Origin: Poseidonocella sp. HB161398
GTDB lineage: Bacteria; Pseudomonadota; Alphaproteobacteria; Rhodobacterales; Rhodobacteraceae
NCBI RefSeq assembly: GCF_005870025.1
Contig: NZ_VATA01000002.1
Location: 248,001 to 312,000, forward strand
DNA: 64,000 nt
Reading direction: 5' to 3'
In this document: piece after piece, positions 28,373-37,995 of the stretch
Position numbering within the stretch: position 1 is the stretch's first letter
How the letters are laid out: every line of letters begins with the position of its first letter
Program-made: the position numbers and the translations under genes
The notes under the pieces: generated by a model
Seen by the model: only the letters and a program-made list of their open reading frames with translations
The model's database searches: none
What the model was told of the DNA's origin: nothing

Positions 28373-29578
28373 ATGTCCAGTATTTTGACCAATACCAGCG
28401 CCATGGTCGCGCTGCAAACGCTGAAGACCATCAACATGGGCCTCGAAAAGGTCCAGAGCGAAATCTCCACCGGCAAGCGGATCGCCACCGCCAAGGACAA
28501 TTCGGCCATCTGGGCCATTTCCAAGGTGATGGAATCCGACGTGAACGGGTTCAAGGCGATCTCCGACAGCCTGTCGCTGGGGGAATCCACCGTCGCCGTC
28601 GCCCAGACCGCGGCGGAGACCATCCAGGAGCTCCTGGGCGAGATCAAGGCGAAGATCGTCGCCGCCCAGGGCGACAACGTCGACCGCACCAAGCTCGACA
28701 ACGACGTCACCGCGCTCAAGCAGCAGATCACCTCGGTGGTCAGCGCCGCGCAGTTCAACGGGCTGAACCTCGTGGACGGCACGACCACCAATGTCCTGTC
28801 CTCGATCGACCGCGACTCGACCGGCGCCGTGACCGCGAATTACATCACTGTCGCCGGACAGAACCTGGGATCCGGGGGCTATACCGCGAAATCGGTCTTC
28901 TCGGGCGGCACGGCCACCGTGGTCTCGGCCGCCGGCGACACCTTCGTCATGTCGCTCGACAATGGCGCCGGCACGGATGCGGTGGTGATCGGCAACCCGA
29001 CCTACACCGCGGGCGAGAGCATCTCGATCAGCATCGCGGGCTACACCGCCAGCTACACCGTCACCGCCAATGACATCGCCGCGGGCAACACCCCCGAGGA
29101 CATCGTCGCCACCAACCTCAAGGCGCAGATCGAGTCCTTCAATGTCAGCGGCCTCAGCGTCGCCTATGACAGCGCGGTGCCCGGACAGCTGACCTTCACC
29201 AATTCGGGCTCCGTCGACCTGACCGTCACCGGCCAGTTCGGCGACGAGGGCTCGGGCGGGCTGGCAGCGCTCTCGACGATCGACGCGACCAATACCGGGA
29301 CGCTGGCGGCGCAGCTGATCACGATGGAATCGCTGATCTCCACGGCGATCGACGCGGCGGCGGCCTTCGGTTCGGTCGGCAACCAGATCGACACCCAGGC
29401 GGTCTTCGTCTCGAAGCTCACCGACTCGATGCGCGCCGGGATCGGCTCGCTGGTCGATGCGGACATGGAGGAGGCCTCGGCCAGGCTGCAGGCACTGCAG
29501 GTGCAGCAGCAGCTGGGCATCCAGGCGCTCTCGATCGCCAACCAGGCGCCGCAGAACGTTCTGTCGCTCTTCCGCTGA
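28373..29578 (+). CDS. fliC: flagellin
   Basis: A 401-residue flagellin subunit. The N-terminal D0/D1 part is canonical (SSILTNTSAMVALQTLKTIN, then LEKVQSEISTGKRIATAKDN), the centre is a Ser/Thr/Gly-rich variable domain of about 190 residues, and the C-terminal helix is present (EASARLQALQVQQQLGIQAL ending NVLSLFR). It lacks a signal peptide, as expected for type III flagellar export. No other flagellar gene is in this window, and a strong intrinsic terminator follows, so it is monocistronic. No convincing sigma-28 or sigma-54 promoter was found upstream. Confidence 0.93.
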   Translation: MSSILTNTSAMVALQTLKTINMGLEKVQSEISTGKRIATAKDNSAIWAISKVMESDVNGFKAISDSLSLGESTVAVAQTAAETIQELLGEIKAKIVAAQGDNVDRTKLDNDVTALKQQITSVVSAAQFNGLNLVDGTTTNVLSSIDRDSTGAVTANYITVAGQNLGSGGYTAKSVFSGGTATVVSAAGDTFVMSLDNGAGTDAVVIGNPTYTAGESISISIAGYTASYTVTANDIAAGNTPEDIVATNLKAQIESFNVSGLSVAYDSAVPGQLTFTNSGSVDLTVTGQFGDEGSGGLAALSTIDATNTGTLAAQLITMESLISTAIDAAAAFGSVGNQIDTQAVFVSKLTDSMRAGIGSLVDADMEEASARLQALQVQQQLGIQALSIANQAPQNVLSLFR

Positions 29579-29594
29579 GCGGGCTTCCGCTTCC

Positions 29595-29623
29595 GGGCGC
29601 GCCGATCCCCGGCGCGCCCTTTT
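29595..29623 (+). terminator. intrinsic terminator of flagellin gene
   Basis: Perfect 10-bp stem GGGCGCGCCG / CGGCGCGCCC (29595-29604, 29610-29619), 5-nt loop, followed by TTTT. It begins 16 bp after the flagellin stop. Confidence 0.85.
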
Positions 29624-29694
29624 CCGTGCCGGAGCCGCTGGCTCCCGCCCGTGCGATCGGCTAGTCAGGGAGCGTGCCCGCCGGAGATCCACGC

Positions 29695-30018
29695 TTGCCC
29701 CTGCCTGCCCGCTTCCTGGTCCTTCCCCTGCTGCTCGGCCTCGCCGCCTGCGTGCCCCCGGAATACCGCAAGGCCGAGGATCGCAGCGCCCATGCCGGCG
29801 AGACCCCCGACATCCTGCCGCTGCGGGAACTCTATGCCGAGGTTCCGGAGGATGCCGACGCCATTGCCGAGACCGCGGCCGCGCTCGACAGCCGCAACGC
29901 GGCCCTGTCCCAGCGCAGGGGCCCTCTGGCCGCAGCAAGCGCTTCGGACCGGACGGAACTGGAGAATCGCGCAGAGGCACTCCGCCTGCGCGCCGAAGAC
30001 CTGCGAAGCCGCGAGTAG
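29695..30018 (+). CDS. small hypothetical lipoprotein
   Basis: A 107-residue protein starting at TTG 29695, which is preceded by GGAGATCCACGC; an in-frame GTG at 29674 would add seven residues. The N-terminus PLPARFLVLPLLLGLAAC carries a lipobox. The remainder is charged and helical (ADAIAETAAALDSRNAALSQ, then ELENRAEALRLRAEDLRSRE), probably a short coiled coil. Function unknown; it is separate from the flagellin transcript. Confidence 0.6.
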   Translation: MPLPARFLVLPLLLGLAACVPPEYRKAEDRSAHAGETPDILPLRELYAEVPEDADAIAETAAALDSRNAALSQRRGPLAAASASDRTELENRAEALRLRAEDLRSRE

Positions 30019-30391
30019 CCGCCCGCGACACAGGACGGCATCGGCCCCTATGGCCACCGCCTCCTGTTTGACCCGAGGATGCCGGCATCTCCCCTGCGCC
30101 GGACGCTGTCCTCGCCCCTGCCTGCCGAACCGGAAGCTGCCTTTCCCCAAGAGGGCGGGATCCCCTGCGAGCAGCCAGCCCCGCCATCCCTCCGCCTCCG
30201 CATCCAAGCAGCAGACGATTGCCCGGCTACCGGAGCCACGCCGCCACTGGCCGCAGCAGTACCGTCCCATCGGCGCCGCCGGGGCCATGACACCGGGACT
30301 CTGAAACGGCCGCCCTGCCCTGCCCCCGTTGCGCAGTCCCGGGGAAGCCGCTATTGGGGCGCCGGCCGAGAGACTAAGCAAGGAGACCGCC
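30019..30391. other. gene-free stretch with possible hom promoter
   Basis: No convincing ORF or RNA is visible in these 373 bp. A weak promoter-like pair, TTGCGC (30329-30334) and TATTGG (30352-30357) with a 17-bp spacer, sits 34 bp before the hom start. Confidence 0.4.
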
Positions 30392-31678
30392 ATGTCCGAC
30401 AAGCTGCGCCTAGGAATTGCCGGACTTGGCACCGTCGGACGGGGCGTCGTCAGGATCGTCCAGGAGAAAGCCGGGCTCATCGCCGCCCGCGCCGGGCGTC
30501 CGGTCGAGATCACCGCGGTCTGCGCGCGCGACCCCAACCGGGACCGCGGCATCGACCTTTCCGCCTATGCCTGGGAAACCGATCCGGTCGCGCTGGCCAC
30601 CCGCCCGGATGTGGATGTCTTCGTCGAGCTGATGGGCGGCGCCGAGGGCGCGCCGCTCGACGCGACCCGCGCCGCGCTTGCCGCGGGCAAGGATGTCGTC
30701 ACCGCCAACAAGGCGATGGTCGCGCTCCACGGCCAGGAGCTTGCCGAAGCCGCCGACGGCGCCGGCCGCGTCCTGCGCTACGAGGCCGGGGTCGCGGGCG
30801 CCATCCCGGCGGTCAAGGCGCTGACCGAGGCGCTGGCCGGGAACGGCATCGAGCGCGTGATGGGCGTCATGAACGGCACCTGCAACTACATCCTGACGCG
30901 GATGCAGTCGGCCGGGCTCAGCTATGACGAGGTCTTCGCCGAGGCGGCGAAGCTGGGCTATCTGGAAGCCGATCCGACGCTTGACGTCGGCGGCATCGAT
31001 GCCGGGCACAAGCTGGCGATCCTCGCCGCCATCGCCTTCGGCACGCGGGTGAATTTCGACGGCGTCCATCTCGAGGGGATCGAGCGGATCACCATCGAGG
31101 ACATCAACCGCGCCGCCGACATGGGCTACCGGGTGAAGCTGCTCGGCGTGGCGCAGATGACCGGCCGCGGGCTGGAGCAGCGCATGACCCCCTGCCTCGT
31201 CCCGGCGAATTCGCCGCTCGGCCAGCTCGAGAACGCCACCAACATGGTCGTGATCGAGGGCGACGCCTCGGGGCGGATCGTGCTGCAGGGCGCGGGCGCG
31301 GGCGAAGGCCCGACCGCCTCGGCCGTTCTGTCGGACATCATGGACATCGCCCGCGGGCTGCGCCTGCCGACTTTCGGCCAGCCGGCCGCGGGGCTGGTCG
31401 AGCTGCCGCCCGCCATGTCGGCGACGCCGGCGCCCTACTACCTGCGCTTCATCCTCGACGACAAGCCGGGCGCGCTGGCGAAGATCGCGACGATCCTGGG
31501 CAATAACGGCATCTCCATCGACCGGATGCGTCAGTATGGCCACGCGGAAGCCAAGGCGCCTGTCCTTATTGTCACGCACAGGACGACTCGGGCGGATCTC
31601 GACGCGGCCCTGTCGCAGATGCCCGGCACGGGCGTCCTGGCGGGCGAGCCGGTGGCGATCCGGATCGAACGTCTCTGA
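30392..31678 (+). CDS. hom: homoserine dehydrogenase
   Basis: A 428-residue cytoplasmic enzyme of the aspartate pathway (threonine/methionine branch). It has the N-terminal Rossmann motif GIAGLGTVGRGVV, the catalytic region MGVMNGTCNYILTRM and GYLEADPTLDVGGIDAGHKL, and a C-terminal ACT domain (from about residue 350, YYLRFILDDKPGALAKIATI) for feedback control. ATG 30392 follows AAGGAGA. glpX follows 54 bp downstream. Confidence 0.96.
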   Translation: MSDKLRLGIAGLGTVGRGVVRIVQEKAGLIAARAGRPVEITAVCARDPNRDRGIDLSAYAWETDPVALATRPDVDVFVELMGGAEGAPLDATRAALAAGKDVVTANKAMVALHGQELAEAADGAGRVLRYEAGVAGAIPAVKALTEALAGNGIERVMGVMNGTCNYILTRMQSAGLSYDEVFAEAAKLGYLEADPTLDVGGIDAGHKLAILAAIAFGTRVNFDGVHLEGIERITIEDINRAADMGYRVKLLGVAQMTGRGLEQRMTPCLVPANSPLGQLENATNMVVIEGDASGRIVLQGAGAGEGPTASAVLSDIMDIARGLRLPTFGQPAAGLVELPPAMSATPAPYYLRFILDDKPGALAKIATILGNNGISIDRMRQYGHAEAKAPVLIVTHRTTRADLDAALSQMPGTGVLAGEPVAIRIERL

Positions 31679-31732
31679 ACGGCGCGGCCCGCAAGGGCCC
31701 GCCAGGAAAGCTAAAAAGTAAGGAGTGCGTAG

Positions 31733-32704
31733 ATGGCCACCCCAGTTGATTTCAATGACCGCATGCTGTCTCTCGGCCTCGCACGCGTTTCCGAGGCCGC
31801 CGCGCTGGCCTCTGCCAAGCTGATCGGCCGCGGCGACGAGAAGGCCGCGGATCAGGTGGCGGTGAATGCCATGCGCACCCAGCTGAACATGCTGGACATC
31901 AACGGCGTCGTCGTCATCGGCGAGGGCGAGCGCGACGAGGCGCCGATGCTGTATATCGGCGAGGAAGTCGGCACCGGCAACGGCCCGGCCGTGGATATCG
32001 CGCTCGACCCGCTCGAGGGCACCACGCTGACCGCCAAGGACATGCCGAACGCGCTGACCGTGATCGCCATGGGTCCGCGCGGCTCGATGCTGCATGCCCC
32101 CGACGTCTACATGGAGAAGCTCGCCATCGGGCCGGGCTACGACAAGGACGTCATCAGCCTCGACATGACCCCGGTCGAGCGCATCAAGGCCCTGGCCAAG
32201 GCCAAGGGCGTCGACACGCCGGAAATCGCCTGCTGCGTGCTGGAGCGTCCGCGCCATGACGACCTGATCGACCAGCTCCGCTCCACCGGCGCCTCGATCC
32301 GGCTGATCACCGACGGCGACGTCGCCGGCGTCATCCACTGCGCCGAGACCTACAAGACCGGCATCGACATCTACATGGGCTCGGGCGGCGCGCCGGAAGG
32401 CGTTCTGGCGGCCTCGGCGCTGAAATGCATGGGCGGCCAGTTCTGGGGCAAGCTGCTGTTCCGCAACGACGACGAGCGCGGCCGCGCCACCAAGGCGGGC
32501 GTTGCCGATTTCGACAAGATCTACTCGCGCGACGAGCTGGTGACCGAGGACGTGATCTTCGCCGCCACCGGCGTGACCGACGGGTCGCTGGTCTCGGGCA
32601 TCAAGCGCGAGCCGGGCTTCTTCACCACCGAGACGATCCTGATGCGGTCGAAGACCGGCTCGGTGCGGCGGATGTTCTACCGCAACCCGGTCCAGTTCTC
32701 CTGA
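31733..32704 (+). CDS. glpX: class II fructose-1,6-bisphosphatase GlpX
   Basis: A 323-residue gluconeogenic/Calvin-type phosphatase. Family motifs: NGVVVIGEGERDEAPMLYIG, the metal-binding ALDPLEGTTL and GSGGAPEGVLAASALKCMGG. ATG 31733 follows AAGGAGTGCGTAG. Together with two GAPDH genes in this window it supports gluconeogenic carbon flow. A strong terminator follows. Confidence 0.96.
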   Translation: MATPVDFNDRMLSLGLARVSEAAALASAKLIGRGDEKAADQVAVNAMRTQLNMLDINGVVVIGEGERDEAPMLYIGEEVGTGNGPAVDIALDPLEGTTLTAKDMPNALTVIAMGPRGSMLHAPDVYMEKLAIGPGYDKDVISLDMTPVERIKALAKAKGVDTPEIACCVLERPRHDDLIDQLRSTGASIRLITDGDVAGVIHCAETYKTGIDIYMGSGGAPEGVLAASALKCMGGQFWGKLLFRNDDERGRATKAGVADFDKIYSRDELVTEDVIFAATGVTDGSLVSGIKREPGFFTTETILMRSKTGSVRRMFYRNPVQFS

Positions 32705-32726
32705 TCCCCGGCACAATCTGACGAGA

Positions 32727-32762
32727 GCCCCGGCGCCCCTGGCGGCCGGGGCTTTTCCTTTC
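32727..32762 (+). terminator. intrinsic terminator of glpX
   Basis: GCCCCGGC (32727-32734) pairs with GCCGGGGC (32745-32752), followed by TTTTCCTTTCC. It starts 22 bp after the glpX stop. Confidence 0.8.
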
Positions 32763-32808
32763 CGGCTGCGGGGAGTATCCCGGCCCCTCGCAGCGAAGGA
32801 CGGATGAC

Positions 32809-34551
32809 ATGACGGGCACGGCATTTCTGGGGGTCACGGCCTCTGCCACGGGGCGGCGCTGGATCGGGCCGGATGCAGAGCGGATGCGCGCGGCCGAAGC
32901 GCTGGTCCAGATGACCGGACGTCCCGAGGCGGTCTGCCAGATCCTCGCCCGGCGCGGCGTCCCCGCCGCCGAGGCCGAGGGGTTCCTCTCGCCCCGCCTG
33001 CGCGACCTGCTGCCCGATCCAAGGGTGCTCAAGGACATGGAGAAGGCCGCCGCCCGGCTGGTCGAGGCCGCGGTGAAGGGCGAGCGCGTCGCGGTCTTCG
33101 CCGATTACGACGTCGATGGCGGCACCTCGGCGGCGCTGATGATCCGCTGGCTGCGCCATTTCGGCATTGCCGCGACGCTCTACGTGCCCGACCGGATCGA
33201 CGAGGGCTACGGGCCGAACGCCCCCGCCATGGCGGAGCTTTCGGCGGGTCATGACGTGATCTTCTGCGTCGATTGCGGCACGCTTTCCCACGAGGCGCTG
33301 GAGGCGGCGACGGTCGATGTCGTCGTGCTCGACCACCATCTGGGCGGCGAGACCCTGCCCCGCGCGCTCGCGGTGGTGAACCCCAACCGCCTGGATGAGA
33401 GCGGCGACCTGGCGCATCTGTGCGCCGCGGGCGTCGTGTTCCTGACGCTGGTCGAGGCCAACCGGCAGCTGCGCGAGCAGGACCGCACGGGGCCGAACCT
33501 GATGGAGTTCCTCGATCTCGTGGCGCTCGGCACGGTGGCCGATGTCGCGCCGCTGATCGGGGTGAACCGCGCCTTCGTGATGCAGGGGCTGACGGTGATG
33601 GCGCGGCGCGGCACGCCGGGCATCGTCGCGCTCTCAGACAGCGCACGGCTCGACGGCGCGCCGACCTCCTACCATCTGGGCTTCGTGCTGGGGCCCAGGG
33701 TCAATGCCGGCGGCCGGGTCGGCCGCGCCGATCTTGGCGCGCGGCTGCTGGCCACGGACGACCCGCAGGAGGCCGCGGGGCTGGCTGCCCGGCTCGAGGA
33801 CCTGAACCGCGAGCGCCGCGAGATCGAGGCCAAGGTGCGCGCCCAGGCCATGGCCCAGGCGGAAGAGCGCGGCTTCGACGCGCCGCTCGTCTGGGCGGCG
33901 GGCCAGGGCTGGCATCCGGGCGTCGTCGGCATCGTGGCGAGCCGGATGAAGGAGGCGACCAACCGCCCCTCCATCGTCATCGGGCTCGAGGACGGCATCG
34001 GCAAGGGCTCGGGCCGCTCGGTCTCGGGGATCGACCTCGGCTCCGCTGTGCAGCGCGCGGCGATCGACGGATTGCTGGTCAAGGGCGGCGGCCACAAGAT
34101 GGCGGCCGGCCTGACGGTCGAGGAAGGCAAGCTGGAAGAGGCCATGGCAGCCATCAGCGAGGCGCTGGAGCGCCAGGGCGCGGCAGAGCTCGGGCCGAGG
34201 GACATGACGCTCGACGGCGTGCTGATGCCCGCGGGGGCCACCGTGGACCTCGTCGGCGCGATCGAAGCGGCGGGCCCCTTCGGCGCCGGCGCCCCCGCCC
34301 CGCGCTTCGCCTTCCCCTCCATGCGCATCCAGAGCGCGCGCCAGGTCGGCGAAGGCCATCTGCGCGTCACCGCAACCGACGGATCGAACCGCATCGAGGG
34401 CATCGCCTTCGGCGCCTTCGACACCGATCTGGGCCGTTTCGTCTGCGAAAGGCAGGGCATGACCGCCCATCTGGCGGGCCGTCTGGACCTCAATACCTGG
34501 AACGGCCGCACCACCGTCCAGCTCCGCCTGGAAGACGCCGCGGCAGGCTGA
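32809..34551 (+). CDS. recJ: single-stranded-DNA exonuclease RecJ
   Basis: A 580-residue DHH-family 5'-3' exonuclease acting in recombination and mismatch repair. Motif I is FADYDVDGGTS (D99-D103), motif II VDCGT, motif III LDHHLGG, and the DHHA1 domain ends with GGGHKMAAGLTV. A C-terminal OB-like domain follows. ATG 32809 is the first start after the glpX terminator. Three tRNA-Glu genes follow. Confidence 0.96.
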   Translation: MTGTAFLGVTASATGRRWIGPDAERMRAAEALVQMTGRPEAVCQILARRGVPAAEAEGFLSPRLRDLLPDPRVLKDMEKAAARLVEAAVKGERVAVFADYDVDGGTSAALMIRWLRHFGIAATLYVPDRIDEGYGPNAPAMAELSAGHDVIFCVDCGTLSHEALEAATVDVVVLDHHLGGETLPRALAVVNPNRLDESGDLAHLCAAGVVFLTLVEANRQLREQDRTGPNLMEFLDLVALGTVADVAPLIGVNRAFVMQGLTVMARRGTPGIVALSDSARLDGAPTSYHLGFVLGPRVNAGGRVGRADLGARLLATDDPQEAAGLAARLEDLNRERREIEAKVRAQAMAQAEERGFDAPLVWAAGQGWHPGVVGIVASRMKEATNRPSIVIGLEDGIGKGSGRSVSGIDLGSAVQRAAIDGLLVKGGGHKMAAGLTVEEGKLEEAMAAISEALERQGAAELGPRDMTLDGVLMPAGATVDLVGAIEAAGPFGAGAPAPRFAFPSMRIQSARQVGEGHLRVTATDGSNRIEGIAFGAFDTDLGRFVCERQGMTAHLAGRLDLNTWNGRTTVQLRLEDAAAG

Positions 34552-34626
34552 AAAAACGCAAGATATCCACAGGTTTCCTGTTGCCATGTCGCGGCGCTTT
34601 TTCTAAATAGCCCCTCACGCAAGCGC

Positions 34627-34701
34627 GGTCCGTTCGTCTATCGGTTAGGACGCCAGGTTTTCAACCTGGAAAGAGGGGTTCGATTCCCCTACGGACTGCC
34701 A
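34627..34701 (+). tRNA. tRNA-Glu (anticodon UUC), copy 1
   Basis: A complete 75-nt cloverleaf: acceptor GGTCCGT / ACGGACT (G-U at the first pair), anticodon stem CCAGG/CCTGG with loop TTTTCAA (anticodon TTC), T-stem AGGGG/CCCCT, CCA encoded. First of three identical copies. Confidence 0.96.
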
Positions 34702-34726
34702 CTTGCGGGCGCTGCCATCAGGCTGC

Positions 34727-34801
34727 GGTCCGTTCGTCTATCGGTTAGGACGCCAGGTTTTCAACCTGGAAAGAGGGGTTCGATTCCCCTACGGACTGCC
34801 A
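34727..34801 (+). tRNA. tRNA-Glu (anticodon UUC), copy 2
   Basis: Identical to copy 1 over all 75 nt including the encoded CCA. It follows a 25-nt spacer that resembles the next spacer closely, pointing to tandem duplication. Confidence 0.96.
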
Positions 34802-34827
34802 TCTGAGGGCGCTGCCAGCCAGGCTGC

Positions 34828-34902
34828 GGTCCGTTCGTCTATCGGTTAGGACGCCAGGTTTTCAACCTGGAAAGAGGGGTTCGATTCCCCTACGGACTGC
34901 CA
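34828..34902 (+). tRNA. tRNA-Glu (anticodon UUC), copy 3
   Basis: Identical to copies 1 and 2. The spacer before it (34802-34827) shares GGGCGCTGCCA and the closing AGGCTGC with the first spacer. Confidence 0.96.
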
Positions 34903-34989
34903 TTTGGCACCCCTCTCCCCGATCGCCGTTGCGGACAAAGTAATCCACAGGATTGTCCACCTTCCGCGCCCCGCCACCTGCGGTTGTCG

Positions 34990-35014
34990 CGCCGCCCTGC
35001 CGGAGCAGGACGGC
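34990..35014 (-). terminator. hairpin downstream of tolB
   Basis: On the minus strand CGCCGTCCTGC and GCAGGGCGGCG can pair with one mismatch around a short loop, 11 bp past the tolB stop. No U-tract follows, so classical intrinsic termination is uncertain. Confidence 0.35.
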
Positions 35015-35024
35015 GCCGGTCCCG

Positions 35025-36350
35025 TCACTTCATCAGCGCCGACCAGGCGGGGTCCGAGGCGCTGCCCTGGGTCGGCACGCGCTGCAGGTTCCGCCCGGTG
35101 ATATCGACCGAGTAGATCTGCGCCGCCCCGCCCGAACCGGGCGTCTCGCGGGTGAACATCAGCACGCGGCCATTCGGCGACCAGGTCGGCGCCTCGTCGA
35201 GGAAAGCCGCCGTCAGCAGCCGCTCTTCCGAGCCGTCGGGCCGCATCACGCCGATATGGAACCGGCCCTGGTTCTGCTTGGTGAAGGCGATGTAGTCGCC
35301 CTTGGGAGACCAGACCGGAGTGCCGTACTTGCCCGCGCCAAAGCTGATCCGCTTGGGCTCGCCGCCGCCTGCGGGCATGACATAGAGCTGCGGCGCGCCG
35401 GAGCGGTCGCTCTCGAACACGATCTGCTTGCCGTCCGGCGAGAAGCTGGGCGCCGTCTCGATCGAGGCGGCATCGGTCAGCCGGGTGCGCTGCCTGGTGT
35501 TCAGATCGAGCTTGTAGAGATCGGTATTGCCGCCCTGCTCGAAGGAGAAGAGGATCGACCGCCCGTCATGCGAATAGCGCGGCGCGAAGCTCATCGCCCC
35601 GGCCTGGTTCTCGATCGCCGTGACGCTGAGCGAGTTGAGGTTCATCTCGTAAATCTGCGGAAAGCCCGAAGAATACGAGGTGTAGAGCACCCGGTTGTTG
35701 TCCGGCGAGACCCGCGGCGCCAGCACCAGGTCGCGCCCGTCAGTGAGGAATTTCACATTGGCGCCGTCCTGGTCCATCACCGCCAGCCGCTTGACGCGCG
35801 CGTCCTTCGGCCCGGTCTCCGACACGAAGGCGACGCGGCTGTCGAAATAGGGCCCCTCGCCGGTGATCCGCGAATAGACCGCGTCCGCCACCTTGTGGGC
35901 GATCCGCCGCCAGCCATCCGGGCTGCCCTGGAACTGCAGCCCGTCGCCGAGCTGCTGCTCGGAGAAGATGTCGAACAGGCGGAACTTCACCACGATCCGG
36001 TCGCCCTCGTAGTCGAGCGCGCCGGTGACCAGCGCCTGGGCGTTGATCGCCTTCCAGTCGGCATAGGCGACCGGGCTGTCGAAATTGGTGACCGGCGAGA
36101 TGAAGGCGTCGCGGCTGATCGTGCGGAACAGCCCCGTTCCCTCCAGGTCGTTGCGCACCACCCCCAGGATCTTCTGGACCATCTCCTGGCCCTGAATGCT
36201 GGAGGTGACGAAGTCCGACAGCGCGATCGGCACCGGCTCGATCACCCCGTCGGTGATCTCGATCCGGAGCGGGCCGCGGACCGCGTCCTGGGCGAAGGCG
36301 GGCGCTGCCAGGCACAGCGCCGCGAGGCAGGCAGTCGTGAGGCGTCTCAT
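35025..36350 (-). CDS. tolB: Tol-Pal system beta-propeller protein TolB
   Basis: A 441-residue periplasmic protein with signal peptide [20 protein letters not shown], an N-terminal TolB domain (about 22-160) and a six-bladed propeller built from repeats such as [34 protein letters not shown] and [14 protein letters not shown]. It links TolA/TolQR energy to outer-membrane Pal. Its ATG overlaps the tolA stop by 4 bp. pal, which usually follows, is absent; the tRNA-Glu cluster comes next. Confidence 0.96.
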   Translation of the reverse strand: MRRLTTACLAALCLAAPAFAQDAVRGPLRIEITDGVIEPVPIALSDFVTSSIQGQEMVQKILGVVRNDLEGTGLFRTISRDAFISPVTNFDSPVAYADWKAINAQALVTGALDYEGDRIVVKFRLFDIFSEQQLGDGLQFQGSPDGWRRIAHKVADAVYSRITGEGPYFDSRVAFVSETGPKDARVKRLAVMDQDGANVKFLTDGRDLVLAPRVSPDNNRVLYTSYSSGFPQIYEMNLNSLSVTAIENQAGAMSFAPRYSHDGRSILFSFEQGGNTDLYKLDLNTRQRTRLTDAASIETAPSFSPDGKQIVFESDRSGAPQLYVMPAGGGEPKRISFGAGKYGTPVWSPKGDYIAFTKQNQGRFHIGVMRPDGSEERLLTAAFLDEAPTWSPNGRVLMFTRETPGSGGAAQIYSVDITGRNLQRVPTQGSASDPAWSALMK

Positions 36351-37516
36351 CGGAGGCGCATCCTTTCGGGGTTGAAGACCAGTTCGATCTGACGCCACTG
36401 GTCGTATTTGTCCACAGGCAACGGATAGCCCGAGCGCTGGCATTGCAGGATTGCCCGCCGCGCGACCTCGAATGCCTGTTCGGCGGCCTCCCGGCTGCCT
36501 CCGGAATAGTCGCTCATCCGCAGCGAGGCGGCCACGGGCTTGCCGTCCGGCATCATCTCCATCGCCACGGTCACCGTCACCCGCAGCGCCTCGGTCGAGA
36601 GGGCGCCGGTGTTCCAGCACTGCGACACGGCCACCATGAAGGCGTCGCGCTCCGCGCCGGTGACGGGCGGGCCCGAGCGGGCGGGCGCGGCCGGTTCCGG
36701 CGTGGTCTGGGCGCCTGCCAGGGCCTCGGCGATCGCGTCGGCAATCGGATCCGCCGCCTGCGGCGCGGGTTCCGGCTCCGGTTCGGGAACGGGCTCCGGC
36801 TCGGGTTCCGGCACGGGCGCGGGTTCCGGTTCGGGCGCAGGCTCGGGCTCGGGCTCGGGGGCCGGTGCAGGTGCCGGGGGCTCCGGCTGCGGCTCGGCCT
36901 CCTTGACCGGCGCGGGCGGCGGCGCCCGGCGCTCGGGGCGCGGCGCCGGGCGCGGCGAGGTCGGGGCCACCGGCGTCGGCGTGTCCTCGGTCTCCACCGC
37001 CTCGGTCACCATCTGCGGCGAGGATTCCTCGGGCGCCTGCGGCTGCTCCTCGGGCACGGGCTCGGGCGGCTGCGGCGAGGGCGTGGCCAGCTCCGGCGGC
37101 GCCAGGACCGGCCCCGCGGGCAGCGGGCTTTCCGGCTGCGGCTCGGGCGAGACGCGCTTGACCGGCGGCGGCGGAGTGGCGGGCAGATCGGGGATCTCGC
37201 CGGGCTCGGGCGCGGCATCCTCCGGGCCGATCTCGGCATTGACCGGCGGCGCGGGCGGCTGCGGCGCGGCGGGCGCGGGCTCCGGGCGCGGCTTCGGCGC
37301 CTCGGCGGGAACGGGCTTCGGCGCGGGCGCCGCGGCGGGCGCCTCCGACGGCAGGTCCGAGGGGCTGACCAGCGACACCTGCACCGCGGCCGGCGCTTCG
37401 GTCCGGCGCGAGAAATGCGGCAGGCCGAAGATCGCCAGCAGGATCATCAGCGCATGGATGATCAGCGACAGGTTCAGCGGGCGGCGCAGGACGGAAAGGC
37501 GCGGGACAAGGCGCAC
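36347..37516 (-). CDS. tolA: TolA, energy-transducing envelope protein
   Basis: A 389-residue inner-membrane protein: one transmembrane helix (about 16-34, [17 protein letters not shown]), a long Pro/Glu/Ala-rich periplasmic spacer with many PEP-type repeats (about 60-270), and a compact C-terminal domain beginning [14 protein letters not shown]. The start is GTG 37516, five bases after the tolR stop. The spacer is Pro-rich rather than the Ala/Lys helix of E. coli, as is common in alphaproteobacteria. Sequence identity there will be low. Confidence 0.93.
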   Translation of the reverse strand: MRLVPRLSVLRRPLNLSLIIHALMILLAIFGLPHFSRRTEAPAAVQVSLVSPSDLPSEAPAAAPAPKPVPAEAPKPRPEPAPAAPQPPAPPVNAEIGPEDAAPEPGEIPDLPATPPPPVKRVSPEPQPESPLPAGPVLAPPELATPSPQPPEPVPEEQPQAPEESSPQMVTEAVETEDTPTPVAPTSPRPAPRPERRAPPPAPVKEAEPQPEPPAPAPAPEPEPEPAPEPEPAPVPEPEPEPVPEPEPEPAPQAADPIADAIAEALAGAQTTPEPAAPARSGPPVTGAERDAFMVAVSQCWNTGALSTEALRVTVTVAMEMMPDGKPVAASLRMSDYSGGSREAAEQAFEVARRAILQCQRSGYPLPVDKYDQWRQIELVFNPERMRLR

Positions 37517-37521
37517 GGGCG

Positions 37522-37995
37522 CTACTCCGCCCCCAGGGTCGGCCCGCCATCCTCGGTCACCAGACCGATCCGGTTGAAGCCGGCCGCGTTCAGCGCGCCC
37601 ATCACCTGCATCACCTGGCCGTAGGAAATCCCCTGGTCGGCGCGCAGGAAGAGCTGCCGGTCGGTGCGTTCCTCGGCAATCGCGCTCAGCCGCGGGATCA
37701 GCTGGTCGAGGGCGATCTCGCTATTCTGGATCGTCACGCTGCCTTCGGAGGTCAGCGTGATGGTCAGCGGCTCCTCCTCGGGCATCGGCAGCGGTTCGGC
37801 CGCGGTCTCGGGCAGCTCGACCGGCACGCCGACCGTCAGGAGCGGCGCGGCCACCATGAACACGATCAGGAGCACCAGCATCACGTCCACGAAGGGGGTG
37901 ACGTTGATCTCCGACATCGGCATCGCGCGGGAATGGGACCGGCGGCGCCGGCTGCCCCGTCCGCCGCTGCCGCCGGAGCTGCGCATCGGGGTCAT
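37522..37995 (-). CDS. tolR: TolR, Tol-Pal proton-channel subunit
   Basis: A 157-residue ExbD-family protein with a Ser/Arg/Gly-rich cytoplasmic head, one transmembrane helix ([17 protein letters not shown]) with the functional Asp in [11 protein letters not shown], and a periplasmic domain. ATG 37995 overlaps the tolQ stop as ATGA. Confidence 0.95.
   Translation of the reverse strand: MTPMRSSGGSGGRGSRRRRSHSRAMPMSEINVTPFVDVMLVLLIVFMVAAPLLTVGVPVELPETAAEPLPMPEEEPLTITLTSEGSVTIQNSEIALDQLIPRLSAIAEERTDRQLFLRADQGISYGQVMQVMGALNAAGFNRIGLVTEDGGPTLGAE

Noticed and set aside
34564-34957. DnaA-box-like TATCCACAG and ATCCACAGG sequences
   Set aside because: Only two imperfect copies far apart, no dnaA, gyrB or AT-rich unwinding region; not an origin.
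35025-37550. 841-codon frame that could be read as one long protein
   Set aside because: Its second half is tolB starting at 36350 with a clear signal peptide; the first part is an out-of-frame reading of tolA.
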